Shown here one piece after another: positions 9,589-18,879 of a stretch of DNA of 64,000 bases. Position 1 is the stretch's first letter; the number at the start of each line of letters is the position of its first letter. The notes below the pieces were generated by a model. It worked only from the letters and a program-made list of their open reading frames with translations. It ran no database searches and was not told where the DNA came from. The stretch covers positions 4,650,001 through 4,714,000 of the forward strand of contig CP082230.1 of the NCBI GenBank assembly GCA_019856515.1, read 5' to 3'. The DNA comes from Prolixibacteraceae bacterium (GTDB lineage Bacteria > Bacteroidota > Bacteroidia > Bacteroidales > Prolixibacteraceae). Position numbers and translations under genes: made by a program.

Positions 9589-12500
9589 ATGAATATAACC
9601 AAATCAAGTTCTATCTATGATAGAATGCATCGTTGGAGTAATTTGTTAGCGAAACGAATAACTCTTACTACAGCTCTATTTATCGTTGGAAGTAGCCTCT
9701 CTTTTGCTGATGAATATCAAAGTACATCCTCAGAAAAGAGTCTTGCTGAAACAAATATAGCACAGAATAAACAGCGAACGATAAAGGGGGTTGTCCTTGA
9801 TCATAATGGCGAATCCCTACCAGGTGCAACCATAGCTGTGATGGGAGGAAATACAGGAACTATCACAGATGTAAATGGTGCATTTATGTTAAAAGTGAAT
9901 ACAGAAACATCCCAAATAAAGATCTCATTTGTTGGAATGAAATCCCAAATAGTAACTCTGGGTGATAAGAAAGACTTTAAAATAATACTACAATCTGATG
10001 CTATTGGCCTACAAGAAGTCGTGGCCATTGGTTATGGAACCCAGAAGAAAGCTAATCTAACTGGATCTGTCGCATCAGTTGGTTCTGAAGCCTTAGAAGA
10101 TCGTCCTGTGGCTAACACAACAGATGCACTTCAAGGAAAAGTAGCTGGATTAACTATCTCTTCCACTAACTTTGGAGGACAGCCAGGAAAAGCAAAATCA
10201 ATTCGTATTCGAGGATTTTCATCATTAACTAAGGGGAGTGGTAATCCTTATGTTTTAGTAGATGGAGTCGATATGTCTATGAATGACGTAGACCCAGATG
10301 ATATCGAAGATATCACGGTCCTTAAGGATGCTGCTTCTTCTGCTATCTATGGAGCTAGAGCTGCTTATGGGGTAATTCTGATTACCACCAAAAAAGGAAA
10401 AGGAAAAGTGCGGGTTAGATATAGCAACAACTTCTCCTTTGCAAAAGCGGTACATCTTCCAGCAGTTGTCGACTCTCCAGTGTTTGCTCGATACTTTAAT
10501 GATGCTTCTCGAAATGATGGTAGTGGCGATGTATTTACTCCTGAAATGTTGGGACGAATTGACCAATATTATAAAGATCCAACGAGCATTACGAATATGA
10601 AACCGTGGCCTAATGATCCAACTCAATGGGGAACGTTTCAAAATGCCAATGCGAACACCAATTGGTATGATGTTCACTTTAAAGAGTGGACTCCAAGTCA
10701 GAAACATAATGTTAACTTGAGTGGTTCTACTGAAAAAACAAGCTACTATCTTTCTCTTGGTTATTACGATCAATCTGGAATATTGAATTATGGGGATGAG
10801 AGCTATAAGAGGTATACCTTAAATACAAAATTAGACTCGAAAGTAAATGACTGGCTAAAGGTGAAGTCAAATATTAATTATACTAAAAACAGTACTGATT
10901 TCCCTAGTTATGACATGTTTCTTTTCCTTCATAATTTATCACGAATTTGGCCAAACAATCCATTAAGAGATGAGAATGGATTTTATACAAACCCTTCTAG
11001 GATCGAAAATCTTACGAACGGTGGAAGAGCTGAAAGAGAATATAATCGTTTGGCAGTAAGTGTAGGCGTGGATCTTGAGCCTATTAAAAATTGGGTTACT
11101 TCTGTAAAGTATAATACCAAAATAAATTCAGATCATGGCTCTAAAGAGTCCCAAAAGGTCTATACTTATAGTGTGCAGGGTGAAAAAAGACCTGTAATAC
11201 CTCAAAGTGGATATCGAACTGATTCTAGAACCTCTGTGATTAGTACTCCTCAAATTTTCTCAACCTACAAATTCTCTCTTAAGGATCATAACTTTAAAAT
11301 TATGGCCGGAGCAGAACAGGTTTTAAGTACTTATGAAAGCAAGTGGTTGAACAAGAAAGATTTAGTAACCTCCGTTGTGCCTTCTGTTAGTACAGCTGTC
11401 GGCGATTTAACTGGAGATGACTCTAAAGGTCACTGGTCTACACAAAGTGTATTCTCTCGTTTTAACTATAATTATAAAGAGAAATATTTAATGGAGATCA
11501 ATTGGCGAGCCGATGGTTCATCGAAATTTAGAGAAGAGAAACGGTGGGGATCATTCCCTTCAATATCTATGGGGTGGGATATGGCAAAAGAGTCGTTCCT
11601 TTCATCATTAAACTTTAATCAATTAAAGCTAAGAGCCTCTTATGGATCTTTAGGAAATCAGAGTGTCCCAAATTACCAATATATTGAATTGATGAAGGTG
11701 AAGACGGAATTGCCATGGATTATCAATGGAGAGCGACCAATATACACAGAGGCACCTAATATCATTAGTTCGGATCTAACTTGGGAGACCGTTACCATGA
11801 AAACCATAGGTCTAGATTTCGCTCTATTAAACAACCGTTTGTCAGGTTCTGTTGAGGCCTATGAACGATTAACTTCTGATATGTTTGGACCGGCAAACAC
11901 ACTCCCTTCTACTTTGGGTACAGGTGTTCCTAAAGAGAACAATGCTGAATTAAGAACTAGAGGTTGGGAATTAGCACTTACTTGGAAAGACCAAATTGGA
12001 AACTTTAAATATAGCATCACGGGAACCCTTGCAGATTATACTGGTGAAATCATAAAGTATAAAAACGATAAGAAGCTATTGAATAGTAGCTATGAAGGAA
12101 AGAAGTTGGGTGAAATATGGGGATATGAATCCAATGGTCTTTTTCAATCAGAACAGGAGATCAAAGATGCACCAGATCAATCTAAAATATCCAAAAAGGG
12201 TTGGTTTCCTGGTGATGTGAGATATGATGATCTGAATGGAGATGGTGTTATAAACTGGGGAAAAAATACCGTGGATGATTCAGGTGATAAACACATTATT
12301 GGAAATGCAACTCCTCGATACCAATATGGTGTTACTTTTGAGGCAAAATGGAAGGGGATTGACTTCTCAATGTTCTGGCAAGGAATAGGAAAGAGAGACA
12401 TATGGCTTAATGGTCCTGGTTTCTTCGGTGCATCTGGTGGTATGTGGCAATCTGTTGCATATGCAGAACATATGGACTATTGGACACCTGAAAATACCGA

Positions 12501-12804
12501 TGCATACTATGCTCGCCCATACTTCAGAAATGGGGGGAAGAATCAACAAGTTTCTTCAAGATATCTTCAGGATGCTTCATATATAAGATTGAAAAATATG
12601 CAAATAGGATATACATTCCCAAAACATGTCTTAGAGAAAGTATCTATTCAAAGGCTTAGATTCTATGTCTCAGGAGAGAACCTGATGACTTTCTCTAATA
12701 TGAGTGATATTTTCGATCCAGAAGCCTTCAAAGGCAAAAGAGGAGCTGCTAAGATCTATCCTCTTCAGATGGTATTCTCAGCAGGTGTGAATATCAGTTT
12801 TTAA
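9589..12804 (+). CDS. SusC/RagA-family TonB-linked receptor (copy 2)
   Basis: 1071 residues, colinear with the SusC at 3.75 kb over its whole length: signal sequence ending near 'SSLSFADE', CarboxypepD_reg-like domain ('IKGVVLDHNGESLPGATI'), TonB-box-like 'QEVVAIGYG', plug with 'VLKDAASSAIYGARAA', and a barrel ending 'AGVNISF'. Differences concentrate in the signal region, the barrel segment around residues 540-580 and a shorter loop before 'GEIWGYES', where copy 1 has about 10 more residues. This suggests a duplicated transporter with a shifted substrate range. It is followed 31 nt later by its own SusD gene. Confidence 0.93.
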   Translation: MNITKSSSIYDRMHRWSNLLAKRITLTTALFIVGSSLSFADEYQSTSSEKSLAETNIAQNKQRTIKGVVLDHNGESLPGATIAVMGGNTGTITDVNGAFMLKVNTETSQIKISFVGMKSQIVTLGDKKDFKIILQSDAIGLQEVVAIGYGTQKKANLTGSVASVGSEALEDRPVANTTDALQGKVAGLTISSTNFGGQPGKAKSIRIRGFSSLTKGSGNPYVLVDGVDMSMNDVDPDDIEDITVLKDAASSAIYGARAAYGVILITTKKGKGKVRVRYSNNFSFAKAVHLPAVVDSPVFARYFNDASRNDGSGDVFTPEMLGRIDQYYKDPTSITNMKPWPNDPTQWGTFQNANANTNWYDVHFKEWTPSQKHNVNLSGSTEKTSYYLSLGYYDQSGILNYGDESYKRYTLNTKLDSKVNDWLKVKSNINYTKNSTDFPSYDMFLFLHNLSRIWPNNPLRDENGFYTNPSRIENLTNGGRAEREYNRLAVSVGVDLEPIKNWVTSVKYNTKINSDHGSKESQKVYTYSVQGEKRPVIPQSGYRTDSRTSVISTPQIFSTYKFSLKDHNFKIMAGAEQVLSTYESKWLNKKDLVTSVVPSVSTAVGDLTGDDSKGHWSTQSVFSRFNYNYKEKYLMEINWRADGSSKFREEKRWGSFPSISMGWDMAKESFLSSLNFNQLKLRASYGSLGNQSVPNYQYIELMKVKTELPWIINGERPIYTEAPNIISSDLTWETVTMKTIGLDFALLNNRLSGSVEAYERLTSDMFGPANTLPSTLGTGVPKENNAELRTRGWELALTWKDQIGNFKYSITGTLADYTGEIIKYKNDKKLLNSSYEGKKLGEIWGYESNGLFQSEQEIKDAPDQSKISKKGWFPGDVRYDDLNGDGVINWGKNTVDDSGDKHIIGNATPRYQYGVTFEAKWKGIDFSMFWQGIGKRDIWLNGPGFFGASGGMWQSVAYAEHMDYWTPENTDAYYARPYFRNGGKNQQVSSRYLQDASYIRLKNMQIGYTFPKHVLEKVSIQRLRFYVSGENLMTFSNMSDIFDPEAFKGKRGAAKIYPLQMVFSAGVNISF

Positions 12805-12835
12805 TCCATAGTAGTTTCTTTAAATATTAAATCAG

Positions 12836-14605
12836 ATGAGAAAATCATACCTAATATTATATCTATTTATCCTTAGTGTCGTGGCAACATCTTGTTCTAA
12901 GGATTTTTTAGACAGACAACCTCTAGATCAGATATCTACCGCAGACTATTGGTCTAGTTCGAATGATCTTGAACTTTATGCAAATCAGTTTTATAAGTCT
13001 TTCCCATCTCATGGTACGGGGTATGGAAGAGGTATCTTCGCAAAAGATAATGGTTCCGACAATTTTGTTCCTACAAACTTTAATAATCGTTTAAATGGTA
13101 CCGTGGACATCCCTTCTAAAAATGGAGGATGGGGCTGGGGAAATATTCGTAAGGTGAACTATTTCCTAGAAAACTGTGATAAGGTAACAGGAGACGACAT
13201 AAATAGAAAGAGTTTTATTGCAGAAGTACGTTTTTTTCGTGCATACTACTATTACTCTTTGGTTAAACAGTTTGGTGATGTCCCTTGGTATGACCATGTA
13301 CTTAATACCAACTCGGAAGAACTATACAAACCAAGAGATCCTCGTAATATTGTGGTAGATAATATTATATTAGATTTAGATTACGCTATTGAGAATCTTA
13401 AAGCAAGTAAAACGCAAACTAAATTGCGTATTACCAAAGAGGTCGCTTTGCTTTTTAAATCTAGAGTATGTCTTTACGAAGGAACTTGGGAGAAATACCA
13501 TAATGGAACTGTGTTTGGGGTTAAAGATGCTAATCCAACCAAATATCTAGAGTTGGCTGCTTCTGCATCTAAAGCACTTATTGATATGGGATCTTGCCAA
13601 GTATATAACGATGGCAATCCAAAGTCAAGCTACTTCTCTCTATTCAACAAGAAAGACTACAGCTCTGTTTCAGAAGTTCTACTATGGCGAAAATACGACG
13701 TGAGTCTAACCCAACGTCACAACCTACAGCGTTATCTTCAAAAAGGTACTGGAGGAACAGGTATGAGTAAAGACTTTTGTGACTCATATCTAGATATGAA
13801 TGGAAAACCATTAGCATTAAGTACGATGACAAATTCTTATCATACTTTAAATGAAATGGTAGAAAATCGTGATCCACGTTTTAAACAATCTCTCTTTGTT
13901 CCTGGCGATATTAAAATAAGCAATAGACCCAATGGTGCTCCAAATGTAATTTATGAGTTGCCTCCAATTCAATTGACTAGTGATGAAAAATGCACTACCG
14001 GTTTAGCAAATAAAAAAGGCTTAGATACCGATTATAACCAAAGTTATGCCCATTGGCTTGGTACTACAGGAGCGATTATCTTTCGTTATGCTGAGGCTCT
14101 ATTAAACTATGCAGAAGCTAAAGCAGAACTTGGTTCTATCACTCAAGATGATTTGGATATTTCGATCAATAAACTAAGAGATAGAGTTGGAATGGTTCAT
14201 CTAGAACTAGGCGCCATTGTTGCAGACCCTAACTGGAAGTTCCCAACGCTCACACCTATAATTAATGAAGTGCGTCGAGAACGACGCATCGAGATGGTGG
14301 CTACAGGATATCGTTTTGATGATCTAATGAGATGGAGAGCTGCCAGTATATTCAAAGGAAAACGTCCCAAAGGTATGTTATATAAAGGTGCTGATTTAGA
14401 AGGGAAATATCTCGATGACAAAGGAAAAGATATCATTGTCATCGGAAGGAACCTCTATATTGATAAGAATGGTTTTATCGATCCTTATCAAAAATCTCTA
14501 CCTAATGGATATGGTTTTGATGAAAATAGAGACTACCTGAAACCTTTTCCTTCCGATCAATTAACTATAAACGAAAAACTGAAGCAGAATCCTGGGTGGG
14601 ATTAA
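12836..14605 (+). CDS. SusD/RagB-family lipoprotein (copy 2)
   Basis: 589 residues, exactly the length of copy 1 and alignable end to end. Seen: signal with lipobox ending 'ATSC', 'DFLDRQPLDQIS', 'EVRFFRAYYYYSLVKQFGDVPW' and the C-terminal 'EVRRERRIEM...RFDDLMRWR' block. It is the presumed surface lid of SusC copy 2. The gene ends 13 nt before a terminator stem. Most codons differ synonymously from copy 1, except for a roughly 97-bp stretch at 14145-14250 that is nearly identical. Confidence 0.93.
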   Translation: MRKSYLILYLFILSVVATSCSKDFLDRQPLDQISTADYWSSSNDLELYANQFYKSFPSHGTGYGRGIFAKDNGSDNFVPTNFNNRLNGTVDIPSKNGGWGWGNIRKVNYFLENCDKVTGDDINRKSFIAEVRFFRAYYYYSLVKQFGDVPWYDHVLNTNSEELYKPRDPRNIVVDNIILDLDYAIENLKASKTQTKLRITKEVALLFKSRVCLYEGTWEKYHNGTVFGVKDANPTKYLELAASASKALIDMGSCQVYNDGNPKSSYFSLFNKKDYSSVSEVLLWRKYDVSLTQRHNLQRYLQKGTGGTGMSKDFCDSYLDMNGKPLALSTMTNSYHTLNEMVENRDPRFKQSLFVPGDIKISNRPNGAPNVIYELPPIQLTSDEKCTTGLANKKGLDTDYNQSYAHWLGTTGAIIFRYAEALLNYAEAKAELGSITQDDLDISINKLRDRVGMVHLELGAIVADPNWKFPTLTPIINEVRRERRIEMVATGYRFDDLMRWRAASIFKGKRPKGMLYKGADLEGKYLDDKGKDIIVIGRNLYIDKNGFIDPYQKSLPNGYGFDENRDYLKPFPSDQLTINEKLKQNPGWD

Positions 14606-14618
14606 ATAATAAGTGTTC

Positions 14619-14652
14619 AAAAGGTCATCTTTCTCAAGGATGACCTTTTTTA
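14619..14652 (+). terminator. Terminator closing SusCD operon 2
   Basis: An 11-bp stem (14619-14629 / 14639-14649, AAAAGGTCATC with its complement) with a 9-nt loop, running into a T-run. Confidence 0.87.
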
Positions 14653-15568
14653 TGTCCTATACTTAAATGATTAGCTTACTGGGTAAGTTTGTTATATGCC
14701 TCTTTTTCTTTTGTCCAATGTATATCTATCAATTAGATAGGCAAGGTAATTGTAAATATAATACATGGATGTTATGCTTGCAATCGTTATCCATGGAATA
14801 TAATTACACGGATGTAAAGAGGTTTGGTGTTGTAAATATGCAGAAGAAGTGCGCAATTCCTCTGAAACATGCTATAAATAGTGTAGCTTTTTCATTTTTA
14901 CAATAAAAAACCCGAACTTTGCATGTTTTAAGCCGGATGCTTTAAAGGAGCATTTGGATGAAAATAAAATTCAATTCATTATAGTATATGTAGACTGAAC
15001 AGAAAAGAATAGAGAACAACTCAATTCCTATAAACGAGATCGAATTCAATTTACAATGAGAATGTGAAGAAGGCGACTAAAAAACGAATACCAACTGAAT
15101 GATGAAATGATCAATAAGAGCTGGTGAATATATTTTGTTTAAATAAAGTACAAAGAGGGAAGCAGGGTTTTCCTTATCGCGATATCTTTAAAACGAAGTA
15201 TAAACAATATAGAATGCAAGGATATAGCTCATTGAATGATTTGATTGATATAAGACCAACTGTAGTCTTCCCCAACAAAATTCAATGCTCCAACAGATGG
15301 ATAATAGAGTCGATAAAATCAGAATGATCAGATCGATCGGTTTTATTGATCCATAGGTATCTTAATTAGAATGGTTGAATATCAATAGATTTCAGTCAAT
15401 GGTCCCTTTTGGAGGGAATTAAAACAAAATCTGGGTTATATTAGTTATATCTACATTAGTGTAGTGCAACATCTATTGCTCATCGAAAAAAAATAAAATA
15501 ATATCGATGAGGAGATGAATTTATTCCAGATTTATGTTTAACTTAAATTATATTTTTATTTTTGAAAA
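14653..15568. other. Intergenic region upstream of psd without a supportable gene
   Basis: About 900 bp. Short open frames exist (14667-14906 and 15124-15327), but they lack family features, have biased low-complexity composition and no coherent neighbours. It may hold decayed sequence; I recognise nothing in it. Confidence 0.35.
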
Positions 15569-16450
15569 ATGAAACAAATTCAATATATCGATAGAGAAAG
15601 TGGTCAATTATGCATCGAGAAAATTCCCGGTGAAAAATGGCTTAAATGGTTGTATAACAAACCATTTGGTCGTTTAAGTTTGCACTATTTGATTAAGCGT
15701 AAATTCATCTCTTCCTATGTCGGAAAGTATATGGATACACGCAAGTCAACATGTTATATCAGCGACTTTATAAGGAACCATGGTATCGATCTACTTGAAT
15801 ACAAGAAAGAGAAGCTAGAAGACTACAAAACCTTTAACGACTTCTTCTGTCGTAAAATCAAACCGAGTGCGCGTCCTATTGACGACGATTTTGTCTCTCC
15901 AGCAGATGGAAAAATACTTGCATTTAAGAACATACGCAACGTCAAAGAGTTCTTCGTGAAAGGGGCCTCGTTTAACCTAGAAGAGTTCTTGGGATCAGAA
16001 GAGTTAGCTGACAAATATAAGGATGGAAGTATGATTATTGTGCGTCTAGCACCTAAAGACTACCACCGTTACCATTTTCCAGCCGATGGTATTATCCGCA
16101 AAGCGAATGATATCAAAGGACACTACTACTCCGTATCTCCCTTGGCGCTACAGAAAAGTTTGAGAATATTTTGTGCCAACTGTCGTAGTTATAGTATTCT
16201 GGAAACCCAAAAATATGGTGATGTGCTCTATTCAGAGGTAGGAGCAACCTTTGTAGGGTCAATTATTCAAACATATGCACCAGACAGCCACGTGAAGAAA
16301 GGGGCTGAGAAAGGATATTTCGCATATGGAGGTTCCACTCTTGTACTGCTATTTGAAAAAGGCAAGATTCAGATCGATGAAGACCTTCTTGAAAATACAG
16401 CCAATGGATTAGAAACATACGTTCCAATGGGGCGCAAGATTGCAAGCTAA
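15569..16450 (+). CDS. psd: Phosphatidylserine decarboxylase proenzyme
   Basis: 293 residues. It decarboxylates phosphatidylserine to phosphatidylethanolamine at the inner membrane. Seen: 'FNDFFCRKIKPSARPI', 'SPADGKI', the catalytic-site region 'KDYHRYHFPADG', and the self-cleavage motif 'YGGST' with the predicted Gly255-Ser256 cut. That cut would release a 38-residue alpha chain whose N-terminal Ser becomes the pyruvoyl group. GGST rather than LGST, and the ~290-residue length, point to the longer type-II-like subgroup. The gene is monocistronic here, with no pssA next to it. Confidence 0.93.
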   Translation: MKQIQYIDRESGQLCIEKIPGEKWLKWLYNKPFGRLSLHYLIKRKFISSYVGKYMDTRKSTCYISDFIRNHGIDLLEYKKEKLEDYKTFNDFFCRKIKPSARPIDDDFVSPADGKILAFKNIRNVKEFFVKGASFNLEEFLGSEELADKYKDGSMIIVRLAPKDYHRYHFPADGIIRKANDIKGHYYSVSPLALQKSLRIFCANCRSYSILETQKYGDVLYSEVGATFVGSIIQTYAPDSHVKKGAEKGYFAYGGSTLVLLFEKGKIQIDEDLLENTANGLETYVPMGRKIAS

Positions 16451-16591
16451 CATTATCTATGTTTGTATCCGAATGGTATAGGAGATGTAGTTCACTCATT
16501 TTCATCTCCTCTCCACATTTCAATAACCAAAACCAATCTGCATATTAACTTTAATGAAAGGTATATTGCAGATCCATATTATACTCCTCTG

Positions 16592-16627
16592 TTCTTTTGG
16601 GCCAATAAAACTGTTGGTCCAAAAGAA
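16592..16627. other. 14-bp stem hairpin downstream of psd
   Basis: Arms 16592-16605 and 16614-16627 (TTCTTTTGGGCCAA and its complement, one G-T wobble) with an 8-nt loop. It lies 142 nt after the psd stop and has no T-run, so it could be a distal terminator or a separate element. Confidence 0.45.
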
Positions 16628-16778
16628 TGTAAAGAAGCCACCGCTTCACACCTCATCTCTTGATCTTCTCGATCCCACTCGTTAAAATATCTTTCTTTAT
16701 CACTACAAGTAGATATTCTGGTCTATTTCATCTGTTTTAAATAACTCCATAACCCTACCATAGAGCTACCTTCCCCTG

Positions 16779-16937
16779 CCTTTCATATGCCTTTCCCCTG
16801 CAAATGTTCGAGAACAATTCGATAATTGTTCGACAATCGTCCATCGTTTGGCGCAAAATGATGGACCATTTTCGGACAATAATTGGACATTTTCCAAGTC
16901 TATGCATACTAAAGGCAGGGGAAAGGCATATGAAAGG
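16779..16937. repeat. 159-bp imperfect palindrome with 23-bp terminal inverted repeats
   Basis: The outer arms 16779-16801 and 16915-16937 are exact reverse complements (23 bp, centred on CATATG). The interior is also partly self-complementary: the ATTGTTCGACAAT/GTCCATC side matches GATGGAC/GGACAAT on the other. This is why open frames appear on both strands; neither looks coding. It resembles a MITE or a structured RNA. Confidence 0.6.
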
Positions 16938-16990
16938 GGCTTTCAACTACCCTTTATCTCATAACAATAACAGAGTGATATTCATGTGAA

Positions 16991-17047
16991 GCGGGCGCAA
17001 AATCATACATAATCGCACATAAACGCACATAATCATACAGGCTTGCA
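16991..17047 (+). repeat. 57-bp decamer-repeat element upstream of a DUF6266-like gene
   Basis: The stretch contains consecutive 10-bp units of the form CATAATCATA / CATAATCGCA / CATAAACGCA between GCGGGCGC and GGCTTGCA. A 57-bp copy with only a few mismatches lies at 40272-40328, upstream of another DUF6266-type gene. It ends 58 nt before the start codon, so an operator, iteron or integration site are all possible. Confidence 0.7.
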
Positions 17048-17105
17048 AAAAAATATAGATGGTATGGAGAGAATATTATAAGTTGGAGATAAAAAATCTA
17101 AAGTT

Positions 17106-17771
17106 ATGGCTATAATTAAAAAAGGTCACGTGAGTGGCACGGTAGGTCCAGTTGTGTTTTACCATGCATATGGTGTGGATATTGTACGTTCGCGTCCCGA
17201 ATGTGTCAAACCTAGATCCCTCAAACAGTTGGCACAGCAGATGAAAATGAAGCTCACTATGTGCTTTCTTTATGGTATACGAGATATTGTGAAAATTAGT
17301 TTTCAGAGTAACAAACCCTATGTCAATGGACATATTATGGCTCGTTCAGCCATCCTGAAGACCTCCTTCATTGGAACATATCCCAACCTCTCCCTAAACT
17401 ACCCCGAGATTGTTCTTAGTGGATCTTCAGAACGAATTATTCAATCCATCACGGCAAGTTACAACGGAGAGACCCTTGATCTCAAACTGCAATTTAAGCC
17501 GCGTTGGAAAGAGAACAAATACTCCCTTCTGATAGTACAACAGGCGGATGAGGAAGACCAAAGTACATATAAGCATGGCCCTTTCTCTCCATGCATAAAT
17601 GACCACTACCATCTAACGCTTTGTCATCGCTCATACCATCGAGAAAATCAAAGTTTTTGGGTGATGCTGTACGATCCCCTTCATGCATATATTTATGGCA
17701 GTTGCTATCTGGAACTATCCATCCACGACACCGTCCCCAGAACTTTTAGCTATAACGACGATTTAGATTGA
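17106..17771 (+). CDS. Divergent DUF6266-like protein of unknown function
   Basis: 221 residues, cytosolic (no signal, no membrane span). The N-terminus 'MAIIKKGHVSGTVGPVVFY' follows the DUF6266 pattern (short Ile-Lys-Gly start, then G-x-x-G-x-V). The C-terminal 'QSFWVMLYDPLHAYIYGS' aligns with 'VHFWVMIYDSVNDSFWGS' of the protein encoded at 41146. All three such proteins in the window end in the same kind of beta-rich domain. The family is common in Bacteroidota and has no established function. The conserved 57-bp decamer element precedes it. The gene lies at the left entrance of the repeat-rich island and no terminator is evident after it. Confidence 0.65.
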   Translation: MAIIKKGHVSGTVGPVVFYHAYGVDIVRSRPECVKPRSLKQLAQQMKMKLTMCFLYGIRDIVKISFQSNKPYVNGHIMARSAILKTSFIGTYPNLSLNYPEIVLSGSSERIIQSITASYNGETLDLKLQFKPRWKENKYSLLIVQQADEEDQSTYKHGPFSPCINDHYHLTLCHRSYHRENQSFWVMLYDPLHAYIYGSCYLELSIHDTVPRTFSYNDDLD

Positions 17772-17839
17772 AGTGCACGGAGAAGGGAACCACAAAGAGA
17801 CGAAGGGTTGATGTGCAAGGGGTGGAATATGGATTTCCA

Positions 17840-18180
17840 CAGATTTTTATTGTGGTCTATCCATTAATGCTTCTACCTTCCCTGAAAGGGAAACCGAACA
17901 TAGCCCAAAGGTGAAAACCATATGTTGCGCTATAGCGCAGCATACAGGTTGGAACCTTGGGTAAGAATGGTTGGAGCACAAGGATAGCACACAGATGAAA
18001 CAGATCAGACTGATTTACACAGATCTTGATTGTGGTTTATCCATTAATGCTTCTACTTTCCCTGAAAGGGAAACCGAACCTAGCCCAATGGTGCAAACCG
18101 TATCTTGACCGCAAGGTCAAGCTATCGGTTGGAGCCTTGGGTAAAAATATATCCCCTGCACGAAGGGCTGAAGGCCTGAC
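17840..18180 (+). repeat. Two modular hairpin repeats left of the REP transposase
   Basis: Two copies of the island's main repeat. Each has a TTCCCTGAAAGGGAA palindrome (17878-17892 and 18058-18072), a conserved stretch with AGCCCAA, a central hairpin, and GGTTGGA(A/G)CCTTGGGTAA. Copy 1 carries the central hairpin GCGCTATAGCGC; copy 2 carries CTTGACCGCAAGGTCAAG. The second copy ends in the GGGCTGAAGGCCTGACC motif directly at the transposase stop codon. Confidence 0.85.
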
Positions 18181-18184
18181 CGAT

Positions 18185-18631
18185 TTAATCCCACAGGTAT
18201 TGTTCTTGATATTCAATCCCCAATTTATTTAAAAAGAACATCAATTCTTCCTTATATCCCACCTGTTTGTGGTGATTGGGTTGATTAAGGATATATCTTT
18301 TTACCATTGAAAGGTTGCTTTTACTGACCGAGAATATTGCGTAGCCACCTTGCCATGAAAAGGATGGACTCCCATGTTTTTTCATCCATATACTAGACGG
18401 AGATTTTATTTTTGTAACCAAGGTCATGATCGGGATTGTGCGAGGTAGAGTACACAAAATATGGAGATGATCAGGATTGATATATATCGCTTCTACATGA
18501 GATTCGATGGAATGTAAGCACCCAATAATATAACGTTGTAATGCATCCCTTAGATTTTCAGGTATGAGTTTCTGAATATTTTTTGTCGAAAATACGATAT
18601 GTACATGTACTTGAGATAAAGATTGTGTCAT
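18185..18631 (-). CDS. IS200-like REP-associated tyrosine transposase (RAYT), intact copy
   Basis: 148 residues from the preferred start 'MTQSLSQVHVHIVFSTK', the canonical N-terminus of this family; an in-frame ATG 48 nt upstream is less likely. Seen: the HUH motif in 'PDHLHILCTLP' and the catalytic Tyr in 'VKRYILNQ'. Y1 HUH enzymes of this type cut and join single-stranded hairpins; RAYTs act on REP palindromes instead of their own IS ends. Modular repeats flank it in opposite orientations on both sides, the usual RAYT arrangement. Two damaged copies lie at 24.6 and 28.1 kb, so this is the only apparent source of active enzyme in the window. Confidence 0.88.
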   Translation of the reverse strand: MTQSLSQVHVHIVFSTKNIQKLIPENLRDALQRYIIGCLHSIESHVEAIYINPDHLHILCTLPRTIPIMTLVTKIKSPSSIWMKKHGSPSFSWQGGYAIFSVSKSNLSMVKRYILNQPNHHKQVGYKEELMFFLNKLGIEYQEQYLWD

Positions 18632-18681
18632 ACTGCTACTTATTTCGAGACTAAACAGTCGCCCAATGATTTTGTTCAATT

Positions 18682-18830
18682 TGGGCCAGGCTTTCAGCCC
18701 TTGGATTATGTCGTAATATGTTTACCCAAGGCTCCAACCTGTATGATTCGCTAAAGCGCACCATATGGTTTTCACCATTGGGCTAAGTACGATCACCCCT
18801 TCGGGGCTTTTGATTGTATCGAAAGGTGTG
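18682..18830 (-). repeat. Inverted modular repeat right of the RAYT, alternative outer hairpin
   Basis: A reverse-orientation copy of the repeat (TTTACCCAAGGCTCCAACC ... CACCATTGGGCTA) with the central hairpin CGCTAAAGCG. The distal palindrome TTCCCTGAAAGGGAA is replaced by CCCCTTCGGGG (18796-18806). The same variant occurs beside the other two RAYT copies, at 24912, 27873 and 28742, so it marks RAYT-linked copies. Confidence 0.8.
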
Positions 18831-18879
18831 TTCGAAATGTAATGTGAATAATACAAATCAACATGAATTTTCTTGTTAA

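Noticed and set aside
14667..15327. Short frames of 79 and 67 residues upstream of psd
   Set aside because: No motif, low-complexity composition and no conserved context; possibly decayed sequence.
16755..16989. Two opposing 61-63 residue ORFs
   Set aside because: Both are produced by the 159-bp palindrome, which reads open on both strands.
16991..17047. Decamer repeats as a CRISPR or plasmid origin iteron array
   Set aside because: Units are too short for CRISPR; there is no Rep gene nearby, and the same element occurs upstream of DUF6266 genes, so it was kept as an uncharacterised regulatory or recombination element.
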